64,000 nt of DNA from Microlunatus sagamiharensis (GCF_900105785.1 NZ_LT629799.1:4154001-4218000), one strand, 5' to 3'. Numbered from the stretch's first letter, positions 41,524 to 49,845 are shown. The notes: a model not told the origin generated them from the letters alone. Made by a program: numbers and translations.

Positions 41524-42206
41524 CAGGCGGCCTTGACGCTGAGCGGCTGGACGTTGACCGGCTTGGCCCGCGGCACCCCGGAGGCGCCGGTGGTCGTCAC
41601 CGCGACGACGCCGACGACCTCGACCTCCTTGCCCTCGAGGCTCGCGGGGTCGTTGACCGAGGACTCCAGGTCGGCGAGGACGAGTTTCTTCATCTCGTCG
41701 GCCACGTACTGGTACTGCGTCTGGCTCGGGGCGTCGGCGAACTTGAAGCCCATCGCGTCGCGCAGCGGGCTGCCGTTCACCGCCGTCGTCAGGGGCACGA
41801 GCACCGGGGTCTGGCTGGGCACGCCGTCCACCTGCAGCCGCAGCGAGGCGTCGGTGGCCGAGACGACCTTGGCGGTGGTCCGCACCGGGAAGACGTAGGA
41901 GTTCTCGCCCGGCGAGACCGCCTTGTACGTGTCCGCGGCGCTCTTCGGGTCCTCCTGGAGAGCGGGGACGACCTTGCCGAGGTCCGACGCCTCGCCGGGC
42001 AGCTCGGACTGCGCGCGGGAGTAGAGGTCCTCCGCCGTCGCGGCCGGGTCGAACGGCTTGGGGGCGATCGAGGCGAGCTCGGTCGGGGTCAGGAACTTGG
42101 TGCACAGCACCATCGCGACGACGAGGACGACCAGCGCGAGCGCCAGCACGAGACGTCGGGGCGAGAAGCGGCGGGGGAGGGCGGGTGCCTGGGCCGAGGC
42201 CATCAT
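41523..42206 (-). CDS. DUF2291 family secreted/membrane-anchored protein
   Basis: This protein of about 227 residues has a basic N-terminus, one hydrophobic segment (LVLALALVVLVVAMVLCTKF, about residues 19-38) and an extracytoplasmic domain containing KKLVLADLESSVNDPASLEGKEVEVVGVVAV. It matches DUF2291, predicted periplasmic proteins found beside RbsABC-type transporters; the function is not established, but a transport accessory role is likely. Two adjacent ATG codons (42206 and 42203) are possible; AAGGAG spacing fits the second slightly better. It overlaps neighbours at both ends. Confidence 0.8.
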   Translation of the reverse strand: MMASAQAPALPRRFSPRRLVLALALVVLVVAMVLCTKFLTPTELASIAPKPFDPAATAEDLYSRAQSELPGEASDLGKVVPALQEDPKSAADTYKAVSPGENSYVFPVRTTAKVVSATDASLRLQVDGVPSQTPVLVPLTTAVNGSPLRDAMGFKFADAPSQTQYQYVADEMKKLVLADLESSVNDPASLEGKEVEVVGVVAVTTTGASGVPRAKPVNVQPLSVKAA

Positions 42207-43147
42207 CGGCTCCTTCGGGTGGGCGTGGGTGCGAGGAGGTGGTCGGAGGTGACGTCCGCGGTCACGGGGCGGGCCTCCGAGGGGCGGGCGGGGTGGGCGG
42301 TCGTACGCCTCGCGGCGACGTCGCCGCAGGTCCGCAGCAGGGCGGCGAGCCCGTCCGCGGTCCACGCGGCCCGTCCCACGAAGAGGCCGTCGAGGTCGTC
42401 GAGGTCCAGGAGGGCCCCGGCGTTGGCGGCGGTGACGCTGCCGCCGTAGAGGAGGCCCCGCAGCCCGACGCCGGGAGCCAGCTCGTCGACCACGCTGCGG
42501 ACGCGGTCGAGCACGCCGACGATGTGGCCGGGGGCCGCGGCGCGGCCGCTGTCACCGATCGCCCAGACGGGCTCGTAGGTGACGAGCACCCGCGCGAGGT
42601 CGTGGGGCGCGACCCCGGAGAGGGCCGTGCGGACCTGCTCGCCGACGTGCGCGGCGGCTCGGCCGGACGCCCGCACCGACCAGGGCTCGCCCACGCAGAC
42701 CAGCGGCACGAGGTGCTGGTCGAGCGCGGCGGTGACCTTGGCCGCGACGACCTGGTCGGTCTCGCCGAACTGCGCCCTCCGGTCGGAGTGGCCGATCTCG
42801 ACGATCTCGGCGCCGGCGTCGCGCAGCTGGCGCATCGACACCTCGCCGGTGACCGGCCCGTCCTGCGCCCAGTGGCCGTTCTGCGCGCCGACGCGCAGGA
42901 CGGAGCCGTCGGGGCGGGCGTCGAGCACGGCGTGCAGCGCGGTGAGGGGCGGGAGGACGAAGAGCTCGACCCCGTCGGGGACCGGCTCGCGGTGGAGGTC
43001 GGACACGTACGCCCGGGCCTCCGCCAGCGTCTTGGTCATCTTCCAGCTCGTGCCGAGCCAGAGGTGACGACCCGCGCCCTCCGGAGCCGGACCGGGCGAA
43101 CCGGCCGGGCTGGGGAGGTCGGCGGCCCGCAGGAGCGGGACGGTCAC
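42203..43147 (-). CDS. lerI: TpiA-family isomerase, probable L-erythrulose 1-phosphate isomerase
   Basis: This 314-residue triose-phosphate-isomerase-like TIM barrel keeps the catalytic lysine (GTSWKMTKT), histidine in IGHSDRRAQFGE (classic TIM has IGHSERR) and glutamate (VTYEPVWAIGDS), with the phosphate loop LLYGGSV. The changes and a ~45-residue C-terminal extension suggest a non-glycolytic paralogue such as LerI, which converts L-erythrulose 1-phosphate to D-erythrulose 4-phosphate in M. smegmatis. GTG 43147 overlaps the dehydrogenase stop, and its stop overlaps DUF2291, placing it firmly in the operon. Confidence 0.83.
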   Translation of the reverse strand: MTVPLLRAADLPSPAGSPGPAPEGAGRHLWLGTSWKMTKTLAEARAYVSDLHREPVPDGVELFVLPPLTALHAVLDARPDGSVLRVGAQNGHWAQDGPVTGEVSMRQLRDAGAEIVEIGHSDRRAQFGETDQVVAAKVTAALDQHLVPLVCVGEPWSVRASGRAAAHVGEQVRTALSGVAPHDLARVLVTYEPVWAIGDSGRAAAPGHIVGVLDRVRSVVDELAPGVGLRGLLYGGSVTAANAGALLDLDDLDGLFVGRAAWTADGLAALLRTCGDVAARRTTAHPARPSEARPVTADVTSDHLLAPTPTRRSR

Positions 43148-44268
43148 GGGATCAGCGAGACCTTGATCGACTCCTTGCCGCTGGCCACGAGGTCGAGGCC
43201 CTTCTGGAAGTCCGCGAGCGGCAGCTGGTGCGTGCAGATGTCGTCCATCGGCAGGGCGCCGGACTCGATCATGCGGATGGCGGCCGGCCAGCAGTGCGGG
43301 CCGAGGTGCGCGCCGCGGACGTCGAGCTCCTTGTCGTCGCTGATGATCGACCAGTCGACGGTGACGTCGCTGCCGAAGACGCTGTACTCGACGTAGCGGC
43401 CGAGCTTGCGCAGCAGATTCAGGCCCTGGCCGACCGCCGAGGGGTGACCGGCGCTCTCGATGTAGACGTCGGCGCCCCAGCCGTCGGTCAGCTCCTTCAC
43501 CCGCGCGACGGCGTCCTCGCGGGCGATGTTGATCGTGACGTCGGCGCCGGTGCGGCGGGCGATGTCGAGCTTGGCGTCGTCCATGTCGAGGGCGACGACG
43601 AGCCGCGGGTTCTTGGCCCTGGAGCCGGCGATCATGCCGAGACCGATCGGGCCGCAGCCGGCGACGACGACGACGTCGTCGAAGGTGAGCTCGGCCCGCT
43701 CGACGCCGTGCAGCGCGCACGACAGCGGCTCGGCGAAGGCGGCGTGCGCCGGCGGCAGGTCGGCGTCCACCTTGTGCACGAGCGAGTCGGTCGTGAGGAC
43801 CATGTAGGAGGCCATGGCGCCGGGGGTCGCGCGCTTGAAGCCGTACATGTCGTGGCGCGCGCACATGTGGTACGCGCCGAGCAGGCAGTAGCGGCAGGTC
43901 CAGTCGGGGACGATCTGCTCGGCCACCACGCGGTCGCCGACCGCGATGCCCCAGTGGGCGGCGGCCTCGTCGTCGAGCTCGACGACCCGGCCGACGAACT
44001 CGTGGCCCGGGATGACCTCGGTCTCGGCCCAGGCCGGACGGTTCTCGTCGCCCCAGAACTTGGCCGCGCCGTGGTAGCACTTCAGGTCGCTCGCGCAGAT
44101 GCCCACCGCCTCGACGGCGAGCAGGACCTGGCCCGCGCCGCGCGTCGGGACCGGGACCTCCTCGAGCCGGTAGTCCTCGGGGCCGTGGCAGACGACGGCC
44201 TGCATCGTGGCGGGGACCTGCTCGGTGCTGCGGGGGGACGCGCTGGCGGCGCTGGTGTCGTCGACCAT
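43144..44268 (-). CDS. eltD: Erythritol/L-threitol dehydrogenase
   Basis: This 374-residue zinc-dependent medium-chain dehydrogenase is the first gene of the minus-strand operon. It shows the zinc-site segments GICASDLKCYHGAAKFWGD and PGHEFVGRVVELDDEAA, a cysteine cluster (WTCRYCLLGAYHMC), the Rossmann core VVVAGCGPIGLGMIAG and the ending GKESIKVSLIP. From memory, these stretches closely resemble M. smegmatis EltD, which oxidises erythritol and L-threitol to L-erythrulose. A close paralogue ends the same operon (34029-35141). ATG 44268 follows AGAGAGG. Divergent regulation with the SorC-type gene is likely. Confidence 0.87.
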   Translation of the reverse strand: MVDDTSAASASPRSTEQVPATMQAVVCHGPEDYRLEEVPVPTRGAGQVLLAVEAVGICASDLKCYHGAAKFWGDENRPAWAETEVIPGHEFVGRVVELDDEAAAHWGIAVGDRVVAEQIVPDWTCRYCLLGAYHMCARHDMYGFKRATPGAMASYMVLTTDSLVHKVDADLPPAHAAFAEPLSCALHGVERAELTFDDVVVVAGCGPIGLGMIAGSRAKNPRLVVALDMDDAKLDIARRTGADVTINIAREDAVARVKELTDGWGADVYIESAGHPSAVGQGLNLLRKLGRYVEYSVFGSDVTVDWSIISDDKELDVRGAHLGPHCWPAAIRMIESGALPMDDICTHQLPLADFQKGLDLVASGKESIKVSLIP

Positions 44269-44374
44269 CGACGAGCCTCTCTGCTCGGGACCGGGGGAGC
44301 GTGCAGGCCTGTTCCGACCCGGCCGCTCCGCTGCGGGCGTCACGCTAGCGCTCGGCTGCACACCTGTCCAGCAC

Positions 44375-44414
44375 GAATGTTCATTCAACTTCGGACGCTG
44401 CACCGCTGTTCAGC
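44375..44414. promoter_or_regulatory. Operator and promoter region of the divergent polyol locus
   Basis: Two palindromes lie in the 172-bp gap: GAATG-TT-CATTC (44375-44386) and GCTG-TT-CAGC (44405-44414), the first in an A+T-richer patch. GATACT (44428-44433), 7 nt before GTG 44441, is a probable -10 for a leaderless regulator transcript. SorC-family proteins bind such palindromes and respond to phosphorylated sugars, so this is the likely control point for the operon. Confidence 0.55.
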
Positions 44415-44440
44415 AGCGGGTGGCTGCGATACTCCCTGAC

Positions 44441-45439
44441 GTGGCGGCACCCCGACCGGAGACGGCGACGGGCTACCGGGTCGGCGGTGCGGACGGCAGC
44501 CGCTTCGACCCGGCGGTCCTCTACGCCGCCGCGAAGCTCTACTACCTCGAGGACGCGACGCAGGCCGACGTGGCCGCGCAGCTCGGCACCAGCCGGGCGA
44601 CCGTCTCCCGGCTGCTGTCGGAGGCCCGCCGGCAGGGGATCGTCAAGATCCAGGTCTTCGCCCCCGACACCACGGGCGGCGACGACCTCGCCGGCCGGCT
44701 GGCCGCCGCCCTGGGGCTCGCCTCGGTCGAGCTCTCGGCCGCCGTGCCCCCCGCCCCGGCGGGCACGGGCGACGTGATGGGCAGCGTCCTCGCGCCCGCC
44801 GTCGGACGGGTGCTCGCCGGCGTCGGGCTCGCGCCCGGCGACATCCTGCTGGTCTCCTCGGGCCGCACGGTCTACGAGGTCTCGCGCTTCGAGCTGCCCC
44901 GGCTGCCCGGCGTCGTCGTCGCGCCCACCGTGGGCGGGACCGACCAGCCGGAGGCCTGGTACCAGACGAACGAGATCACCCGGCTGGTCGCCGAGCGCAT
45001 CGGCGGCCGGGCGATGTACCTCTTCGCCCCGGCGCTGCCGGGCCCCGAGCTCTACCAGACGCTCCAGCACGACCCGAGCATCCAGCGCGTGCTGCACCTG
45101 TGGCCCCACGCCCGCTGCGTGCTGACCGGGGTGGGTGCGCCGCCGCTGCTGCGCGCGCAGGCACCGCAGTTCATCGACACCTCCTCGGCCGCTCTCGTGG
45201 AGGCGGTGGGCGACATCTGCTCGCGCTTCTTCTCCCGCTCCGGCGAGCCGGTGACCTTCCCGGGCAGCGAGCGCCTGATCGCGCTCGACCTCGAGACGCT
45301 CAAGCAGGTGCCGGTCGTCGTGGCCGTCGCCTCCGGCGCGGACAAGGTCGCCCCCGTGGTCGCCGGGGCCCGGGCCGGCTTCTTCGACCACCTGGTGACC
45401 GACCCCCAGACGGCGCGGCTGATCCTGGACCGGGCGTGA
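44441..45439 (+). CDS. SorC/DeoR-type sugar-binding transcriptional regulator
   Basis: This 332-residue regulator has an N-terminal helix-turn-helix (AAKLYYLEDATQADVAAQLGTSRATVSRLLSEARRQGIV, residues ~28-66) and a C-terminal sugar-binding (SorC/CggR-like) domain with LLVSSGRTVYEV and VVVAVASGADKVAPVVAGARAGFFDHLVTDPQTARLIL. The effector is usually a phosphorylated sugar; here a tetrulose phosphate is likely. GTG 44441 is chosen because GATACT ends 7 nt before it. It is coupled to the FGGY kinase by a 4-nt overlap and divergent from the catabolic operon. Confidence 0.9.
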   Translation: MAAPRPETATGYRVGGADGSRFDPAVLYAAAKLYYLEDATQADVAAQLGTSRATVSRLLSEARRQGIVKIQVFAPDTTGGDDLAGRLAAALGLASVELSAAVPPAPAGTGDVMGSVLAPAVGRVLAGVGLAPGDILLVSSGRTVYEVSRFELPRLPGVVVAPTVGGTDQPEAWYQTNEITRLVAERIGGRAMYLFAPALPGPELYQTLQHDPSIQRVLHLWPHARCVLTGVGAPPLLRAQAPQFIDTSSAALVEAVGDICSRFFSRSGEPVTFPGSERLIALDLETLKQVPVVVAVASGADKVAPVVAGARAGFFDHLVTDPQTARLILDRA

Positions 45440-46971
45440 GCGCGGGGCCCTCGGGGCGGAGCGGCGGACCACTCCTGGTCGGCATCGACATGGGCACGGC
45501 CAGCAGCAAGGGCGTGCTCGTCACCACCGACGGGGTCGTGCTCGCCACGGCCGTCCGGGAGCGGCCGCACTCGATGAGCCTGCCCCGCCCGACCTGGGCC
45601 GAGGTCGACGCCGAGGCGGTCTGGTGGGCCGACGTCGTCTCGATCAGCGCCGAGCTGGTCGCGGCCGCGGGCGGTGCGCCGCTGGCCGCGGTCTGCGTGA
45701 GCGGCGTCGGCCCGTGCCTGGTGCTGTGCGACGCCGACGACCGGCCGGTCCGACCGGCGGTGCTCTACGGCATCGACATGCGCGCCCAGGCCGAGATCGA
45801 GGAGCTCACCGACGAGCTCGGTGCTGAACAGATTCTCACCCGGTGCGGCAAGGCCCTCACCAGCCAGGCCGTGGGCCCCAAGCTGGTCTGGGTCTCCCGG
45901 CACGAGCCGGAGCGGTTCGCCCGGGCCCGGCGGTGGTTCGGGTCGAGCTCGTGGGTCGTGCGGCGGCTCTGCGGCGCGTACGTGCTCGACCACCAGACCG
46001 CGAGCCAGTGCGACCCGCTCTACGACGTGCACGCCTTCGACTGGGCGCAGCCCTGGGCCGACCGGGTGCTGGAGCACCTGGAGAAGCCGCGGCTCGTGTG
46101 GCCGTCCGAGGTCGTCGGGACGGTGACGGCCGCCGCGTCGGTGCAGACCGGGCTGCCGGTCGGCACGCCGGTCTGCGCGGGGACGGTCGACGCCTGGGCC
46201 GAGTCCTTCGGGGCGGGCGTGCGCTCGCCGGGGGACACGATGCTCATGTACGGCTCGACGATGTTCCTGGTGCAGGCGCAGCGGCGACCGCTCGCGCACC
46301 CGGTGCTGTGGAGCACGGCCGGGGTCGACCCCGGGTCCTGGACGCTGGCCGCCGGGACCGCGACGGCGGGGCTGCTGACCGCGTGGGTGCGCGAGCTGGT
46401 CGGCGCGGCCGACTTCGCCACCCTCGCCCGGGAGGCGGCCGCGGTGCCGGCCGGCTCGGGCGGCCTGCTCGTGCTGCCGTACTTCGCCGGCGAGCGGTCG
46501 CCGGTCTTCGACCCGCGGGCGCGCGGCGTCGTCGCCGGGCTCACGCTCAGCCACACCCGGGGCCACCTCTACCGCGCGGTCTACGAGGGGGTCGCGTACG
46601 GCGTCCGCCAGGTCACCGAGCTGCTGGCGCAGGCGGGCGCGCCGGTCGGGAGGCTGGTAGCCGTCGGCGGGGGGACGCGGACCGGGCTGTGGCCGCAGGT
46701 CGTCAGCGACGTCACCGGGCTGACGCAGGTGGTGCCGCGCGAGACGATCGGCGCCAGCTACGGCGACGCGCTGCTCGCCGCGATCGGCGCGGGGCTGGTC
46801 CCGCCGGAGACCGACTGGAGCCGGCCGGCGGCCACCGTCGAGCCCGACGTCGGCGTGCGGCCGGTCTACGACGAGCTCTACGGGCACTTCCTCGGGCTCT
46901 ACCCGGCGACGGTCCCGGTGGTCCACCCGCTCGCGCGCCTCCAGGAGCGCCAGGCCGGGTCCGTGGGCTGA
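45436..46971 (+). CDS. FGGY-family carbohydrate kinase
   Basis: This 511-residue kinase has the N-terminal ATPase-fold motif GIDMGTASSKGVLV (residues ~17-30), a substrate-domain segment (YGIDMRAQAEIEEL) and the C-terminal FGGY signature region GHLYRAVYEGVAYGVRQVTELL followed by VGGGTRTGLWPQVVSDVTGL. FGGY kinases phosphorylate xylulose, ribulose, glycerol, erythritol and others. A role on a tetritol or ketose of this pathway is plausible, but the DhaK-type kinase already fills the erythrulose step. GTG 45436 overlaps the regulator stop. Confidence 0.88.
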   Translation: MSAGPSGRSGGPLLVGIDMGTASSKGVLVTTDGVVLATAVRERPHSMSLPRPTWAEVDAEAVWWADVVSISAELVAAAGGAPLAAVCVSGVGPCLVLCDADDRPVRPAVLYGIDMRAQAEIEELTDELGAEQILTRCGKALTSQAVGPKLVWVSRHEPERFARARRWFGSSSWVVRRLCGAYVLDHQTASQCDPLYDVHAFDWAQPWADRVLEHLEKPRLVWPSEVVGTVTAAASVQTGLPVGTPVCAGTVDAWAESFGAGVRSPGDTMLMYGSTMFLVQAQRRPLAHPVLWSTAGVDPGSWTLAAGTATAGLLTAWVRELVGAADFATLAREAAAVPAGSGGLLVLPYFAGERSPVFDPRARGVVAGLTLSHTRGHLYRAVYEGVAYGVRQVTELLAQAGAPVGRLVAVGGGTRTGLWPQVVSDVTGLTQVVPRETIGASYGDALLAAIGAGLVPPETDWSRPAATVEPDVGVRPVYDELYGHFLGLYPATVPVVHPLARLQERQAGSVG

Positions 46972-46984
46972 GGGACGGGCGGCC

Positions 46985-47012
46985 GGGCCCGGTCGGTCGC
47001 CCGACCGGGCCC
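46985..47012. terminator. Bidirectional hairpin terminator
   Basis: A perfect 12-bp stem (GGGCCCGGTCGG pairing with CCGACCGGGCCC) with a TCGC loop sits in the 52-bp gap between the convergent FGGY kinase and PadR genes. There is no T-run, so function as a terminator is inferred from position and strength. Confidence 0.7.
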
Positions 47013-47023
47013 ACGCCCCCGGC

Positions 47024-47701
47024 TCACTCGGCGAGGATGCCGTACAGCTCGCGGCGGAGCTGGTCGACCTTGTCCTTGGCGCGGGCCTGCTGCTCGGCGC
47101 TGGCGCCGTGGAACTGCTGCAGGCTGCCCATGAGCTTGCGCGCCGCGTCGCGCAGGTCGCTGCCGGCCCCGCCCTCGCGGGCGTTGTCGAGCGCGGCGTC
47201 GATGGACTCACGGTGCTCGGTCACGTGGGCCGAGCCCTCCTCGGTCAGGGAGTACGCGCCGCGGGGGCCGTCCTCCTTGGTCACGAGGCCCTCGTCGACG
47301 AGCTGGGCGAGCGTCGGGTAGACCGAGCCGGGGCTCGGCTTCCAGGCGCCGTCGGTCTTCTCGGCGATGGCCTTGATCAGGCCGTAGCCGTTGGACGGGC
47401 CCTCGGCCAGGAGGCCGAGGATCGCGCTGCGGACGTCGCCGCGGCGGGCGCGGGGACCGCCGGGGCCGAAGCCGCGGCCGGGACCGAAGCCCCGGTGGCC
47501 GCCGCCGAAGCCGCGGCCCGGACCGAAGCCGGGGCCGAAGCCCGGCCCGCCCTCGGCGCCGGCCTCGCGACCGGGTCCGAAGCCGGGACCGAAGCCGCGG
47601 CCGGGTCCGAAGCCCTCGCCCGCGGCCGCCATGGCGGCCATCCGTCGGAAGGCCTTCGGGGGGACGAATCCCTGCGGGGGTGCGTTGAAGTGGTGTCGCA
47701 C
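47024..47701 (-). CDS. PadR-family regulator with FGPG-repeat N-terminus
   Basis: This is a 225-residue protein. Residues 31-81 are a low-complexity segment with seven FGPG units (FGPGRGFGPGFGPG and variants). The PadR winged helix follows (about 88-170: RSAILGLLAEGPSNGYGLIKAIAEKTDGAWKPSPGSVYPTLAQLVDEGLV), then a C-terminal helical dimerisation region. GTG 47701 is supported by GAGGAG about 7 nt upstream. PadR proteins are usually autoregulated repressors of efflux or stress genes; here no obvious transporter target is adjacent. The A+T-rich palindrome upstream is a likely own operator. Confidence 0.87.
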   Translation of the reverse strand: MRHHFNAPPQGFVPPKAFRRMAAMAAAGEGFGPGRGFGPGFGPGREAGAEGGPGFGPGFGPGRGFGGGHRGFGPGRGFGPGGPRARRGDVRSAILGLLAEGPSNGYGLIKAIAEKTDGAWKPSPGSVYPTLAQLVDEGLVTKEDGPRGAYSLTEEGSAHVTEHRESIDAALDNAREGGAGSDLRDAARKLMGSLQQFHGASAEQQARAKDKVDQLRRELYGILAE

Positions 47702-47748
47702 GGTGGTGCTCCTCTGAGTTGTCGGCGCGACCTCCGTGATCGCGTCAC

Positions 47749-47758
47749 CGATATATCG
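47749..47758. promoter_or_regulatory. A+T-rich palindrome upstream of padR
   Basis: CGATATATCG is a perfect palindrome 48 bp upstream of the PadR start, followed by a related GATAT at 47773-47777. Such ATAT-containing palindromes are typical PadR operators and stand out against the G+C-rich surroundings. It also lies about 65 bp beyond the end of zwf. Confidence 0.5.
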
Positions 47759-47822
47759 CCGACAGTCTAGAAGATATTCCGAGTGTTCTACAAGACCCTG
47801 CACCGAGGCCGGGTCCGCGGGG

Positions 47823-49292
47823 CTAGAGGGGCCAGCCCGCCGGGCCCTGGGTGCCGGCGGCGTACTCCTCCATGGGCGTCTCGTCGGCGGCCCACGCCCC
47901 GAGCACCGAGTCGACGATGCGCCAGCACTCCACGGCGGTGTCCCCGCGGACCGCGAGCAGCGGGTCGCCGTCGAGCACGCCCGCCAGCACCTCCCCGTAC
48001 GCGGGCAGCCGCCCGGGGTGGAGGTCGGTGTCGAGCGTGACGTGGTCGAGCCCCAGCGGGTCGTCCTCGCCGTTGACGTTGAGGTCGAGCGCCATCGCGT
48101 CGGGGCCCATCGAGAGCCGGAGGCGGTCCGGCTCGCACTCCCCGGTCAGGCCGGTCGGCAGGTGGGGGACGGGCTTGAAGGTCACCACGACCTCCTTGCG
48201 CAGCGCGCCGACCGCCTTGCCCGAGCGCAGCCGGAAGGGCACGCCCGCCCAGCGCCAGCTGTCGATCTCGAGGGTGACCTCGGCGAGCGTCTCGGTCCCG
48301 CGCGCCGGGTCGACGCCGGGCTCGGCCACGTAGTCGGGCACGGTGCGGTCGTCGATGGTCCCCGTCGTGTAGCGGGCCCGGCGCGAGGCCTTGGCGGGGT
48401 CGTCGCCCCAGGCCCGGCAGGCGCGCAGCACCGCGGCCTTGGCCTCGCGCAGGTCGAAGGCCGACACCTCGCCAATCGGGTCCATGGCCACGAGGGCCAT
48501 CACCTGCAGCAGGTGGCTCTGGATCATGTCGACCAGGGCGCCGGCGCGGTCGTAGTAGCCGGCGCGGCCCTCGAGCGTCAGCTGCTCGTCGAAGACGATG
48601 TCGACGCTGGCCACGTGCTCGGCGTTCCAGACCGGCTCGAAGATGCGGTTGGCGAAGCGGACGCCGAGCAGGTTCAGCACGGTGGAGCGGCCGAGGAAGT
48701 GGTCGACCCGGAAGATGCGCTCCTCGGGCACGAGGACGGCGAGGGTGGCGTTCAGCGCGCGGGCGCTGGCCGCGTCGGTGCCGAAGGGCTTCTCCAGCAC
48801 GAGGACGGTGCCCTCGGGCAGGTCGACCTCGCGCAGCGCCTCGCAGGCCCGCGCGGTCACCGCGGGCGGCAGCGCGAAGTACAGCGCCGGGGCCGGCTCG
48901 CCCGCCGCGACGAGAGCGGCGAGGTCCTCGGCCCTGGTGACGTCGGCGCGGTGGTAGGACGTGGTCGCCAGCAGCGCGTCGACGGTCTCCCGCGACACCC
49001 CGCCCGAGGTCAGCGAACCCTCCAGCCGGTCTCGCCAGGTCTGCTCGTCCCAGTCCTCCGCGCCGGCACCGACCAGCACCAGGTCGCGGCGCTGCGGCTC
49101 CACGTCGAGCAGCTTGCCGAGCGCCGGCATCAGCAGCCGGTTGGCCAGGTCCCCGCTGGCGCCGAGGAGCACGAGCCTGCGGATCGGGGTCGAGGGCAGC
49201 GGGGCCCCGTCGACCGAGAGGTCCTGGTCCGGGGTGGCGGTCGAGATGCTCAAGGCGGGCTCCGAGGGTCGACGGTGCAGCCCGCGGGCCAC
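47823..49292 (-). CDS. zwf: Glucose-6-phosphate dehydrogenase
   Basis: This 489-residue enzyme oxidises glucose 6-phosphate with NADP+ or NAD+ to 6-phosphogluconolactone, the first step of the oxidative pentose phosphate pathway. The cofactor motif GASGDLA is near residue 45, and the active-site segment is RVDHFLGR (usual RIDHYLGK), with EKPFG upstream. The last third contains the G6PD C-terminal domain (RWAGVPFRLRSGKA). The start is uncertain: GTG 49292 has no ribosome-binding site but a TAGCGT hexamer upstream; TTG 49253 follows CGGAGCC and gives a 476-residue protein. It stands alone rather than with tal/gnd/opcA, so it may be an accessory copy. Confidence 0.9.
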   Translation of the reverse strand: MARGLHRRPSEPALSISTATPDQDLSVDGAPLPSTPIRRLVLLGASGDLANRLLMPALGKLLDVEPQRRDLVLVGAGAEDWDEQTWRDRLEGSLTSGGVSRETVDALLATTSYHRADVTRAEDLAALVAAGEPAPALYFALPPAVTARACEALREVDLPEGTVLVLEKPFGTDAASARALNATLAVLVPEERIFRVDHFLGRSTVLNLLGVRFANRIFEPVWNAEHVASVDIVFDEQLTLEGRAGYYDRAGALVDMIQSHLLQVMALVAMDPIGEVSAFDLREAKAAVLRACRAWGDDPAKASRRARYTTGTIDDRTVPDYVAEPGVDPARGTETLAEVTLEIDSWRWAGVPFRLRSGKAVGALRKEVVVTFKPVPHLPTGLTGECEPDRLRLSMGPDAMALDLNVNGEDDPLGLDHVTLDTDLHPGRLPAYGEVLAGVLDGDPLLAVRGDTAVECWRIVDSVLGAWAADETPMEEYAAGTQGPAGWPL

Positions 49293-49350
49293 GGGTGCAC
49301 GCTCACGCTAGGGCCAGCGGTGCTCCGCGGCGGGTGACCCCCGCCGGGCG

Positions 49351-49845
49351 TCAGCGGCGGCGCAGCGTCGAGCGGGCCAGGGTCGTGACGCAGCCGCCTG
49401 CGACCGCGGTGGCCGTGCCGCCGACCAGCGCGGCGACGAACAGCGCCGGGCTGTACGCGCCCAGCACCAGCAGCATCCCGCCCGCCAGCAGCAGGCTGAG
49501 CACCACGACGGTGGCCAGGACCGGGGCGAGGTCGCTGCCGGGGCGTGCCTCCGGGCGGGCAGCCGGAGCGGCTTCGGGTTCGGCCGCGGGCGTGCGCCGC
49601 GGGCCGAGGTCGGCGAACAGCGCGCGCAGGTCGTCGCGGGAGCGCGCGGCCATGGCCCGGGCGAGGCGGTCGTCGAGCTCGGCGGGGTCGAGGCGCCCGG
49701 CGGCGAAGTGCTCGGCGAGCGCGTCGCAGGCGGTCGCCCGCTCGAGGTCCCCGACGCGGAGGGCGGGCGCGGGCTCGACCGCGCGCAGCGGGGTCACGGG
49801 GCGGCCGGACGAGGGGCGGCCGGGGTACGGCGTGAGGTGGTCCAC
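49351..49845 (-). CDS. DUF1707 domain membrane protein
   Basis: This 164-residue protein has the DUF1707 motif LRVGDLERATACDALAEHFAAGRLDPAELDDRLARAMAARSRDDLRALFADL at about residues 28-78. A Pro/Ala linker and a hydrophobic C-terminal pair of membrane segments (about 110-155) follow. DUF1707 is a small SHOCT-like actinobacterial domain of unknown function, often linked to membrane anchors. GTG 49845 is preferred over GTG 49797 because GAGG precedes it at a proper distance. It is in the same direction as the GNAT gene. Confidence 0.8.
   Translation of the reverse strand: MDHLTPYPGRPSSGRPVTPLRAVEPAPALRVGDLERATACDALAEHFAAGRLDPAELDDRLARAMAARSRDDLRALFADLGPRRTPAAEPEAAPAARPEARPGSDLAPVLATVVVLSLLLAGGMLLVLGAYSPALFVAALVGGTATAVAGGCVTTLARSTLRRR

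Noticed and set aside
45436-46971. Naming the FGGY kinase as erythritol kinase EryA
   Set aside because: FGGY substrate specificity cannot be read by eye, and the rest of the locus follows the erythrulose-kinase route rather than the Brucella EryA route.
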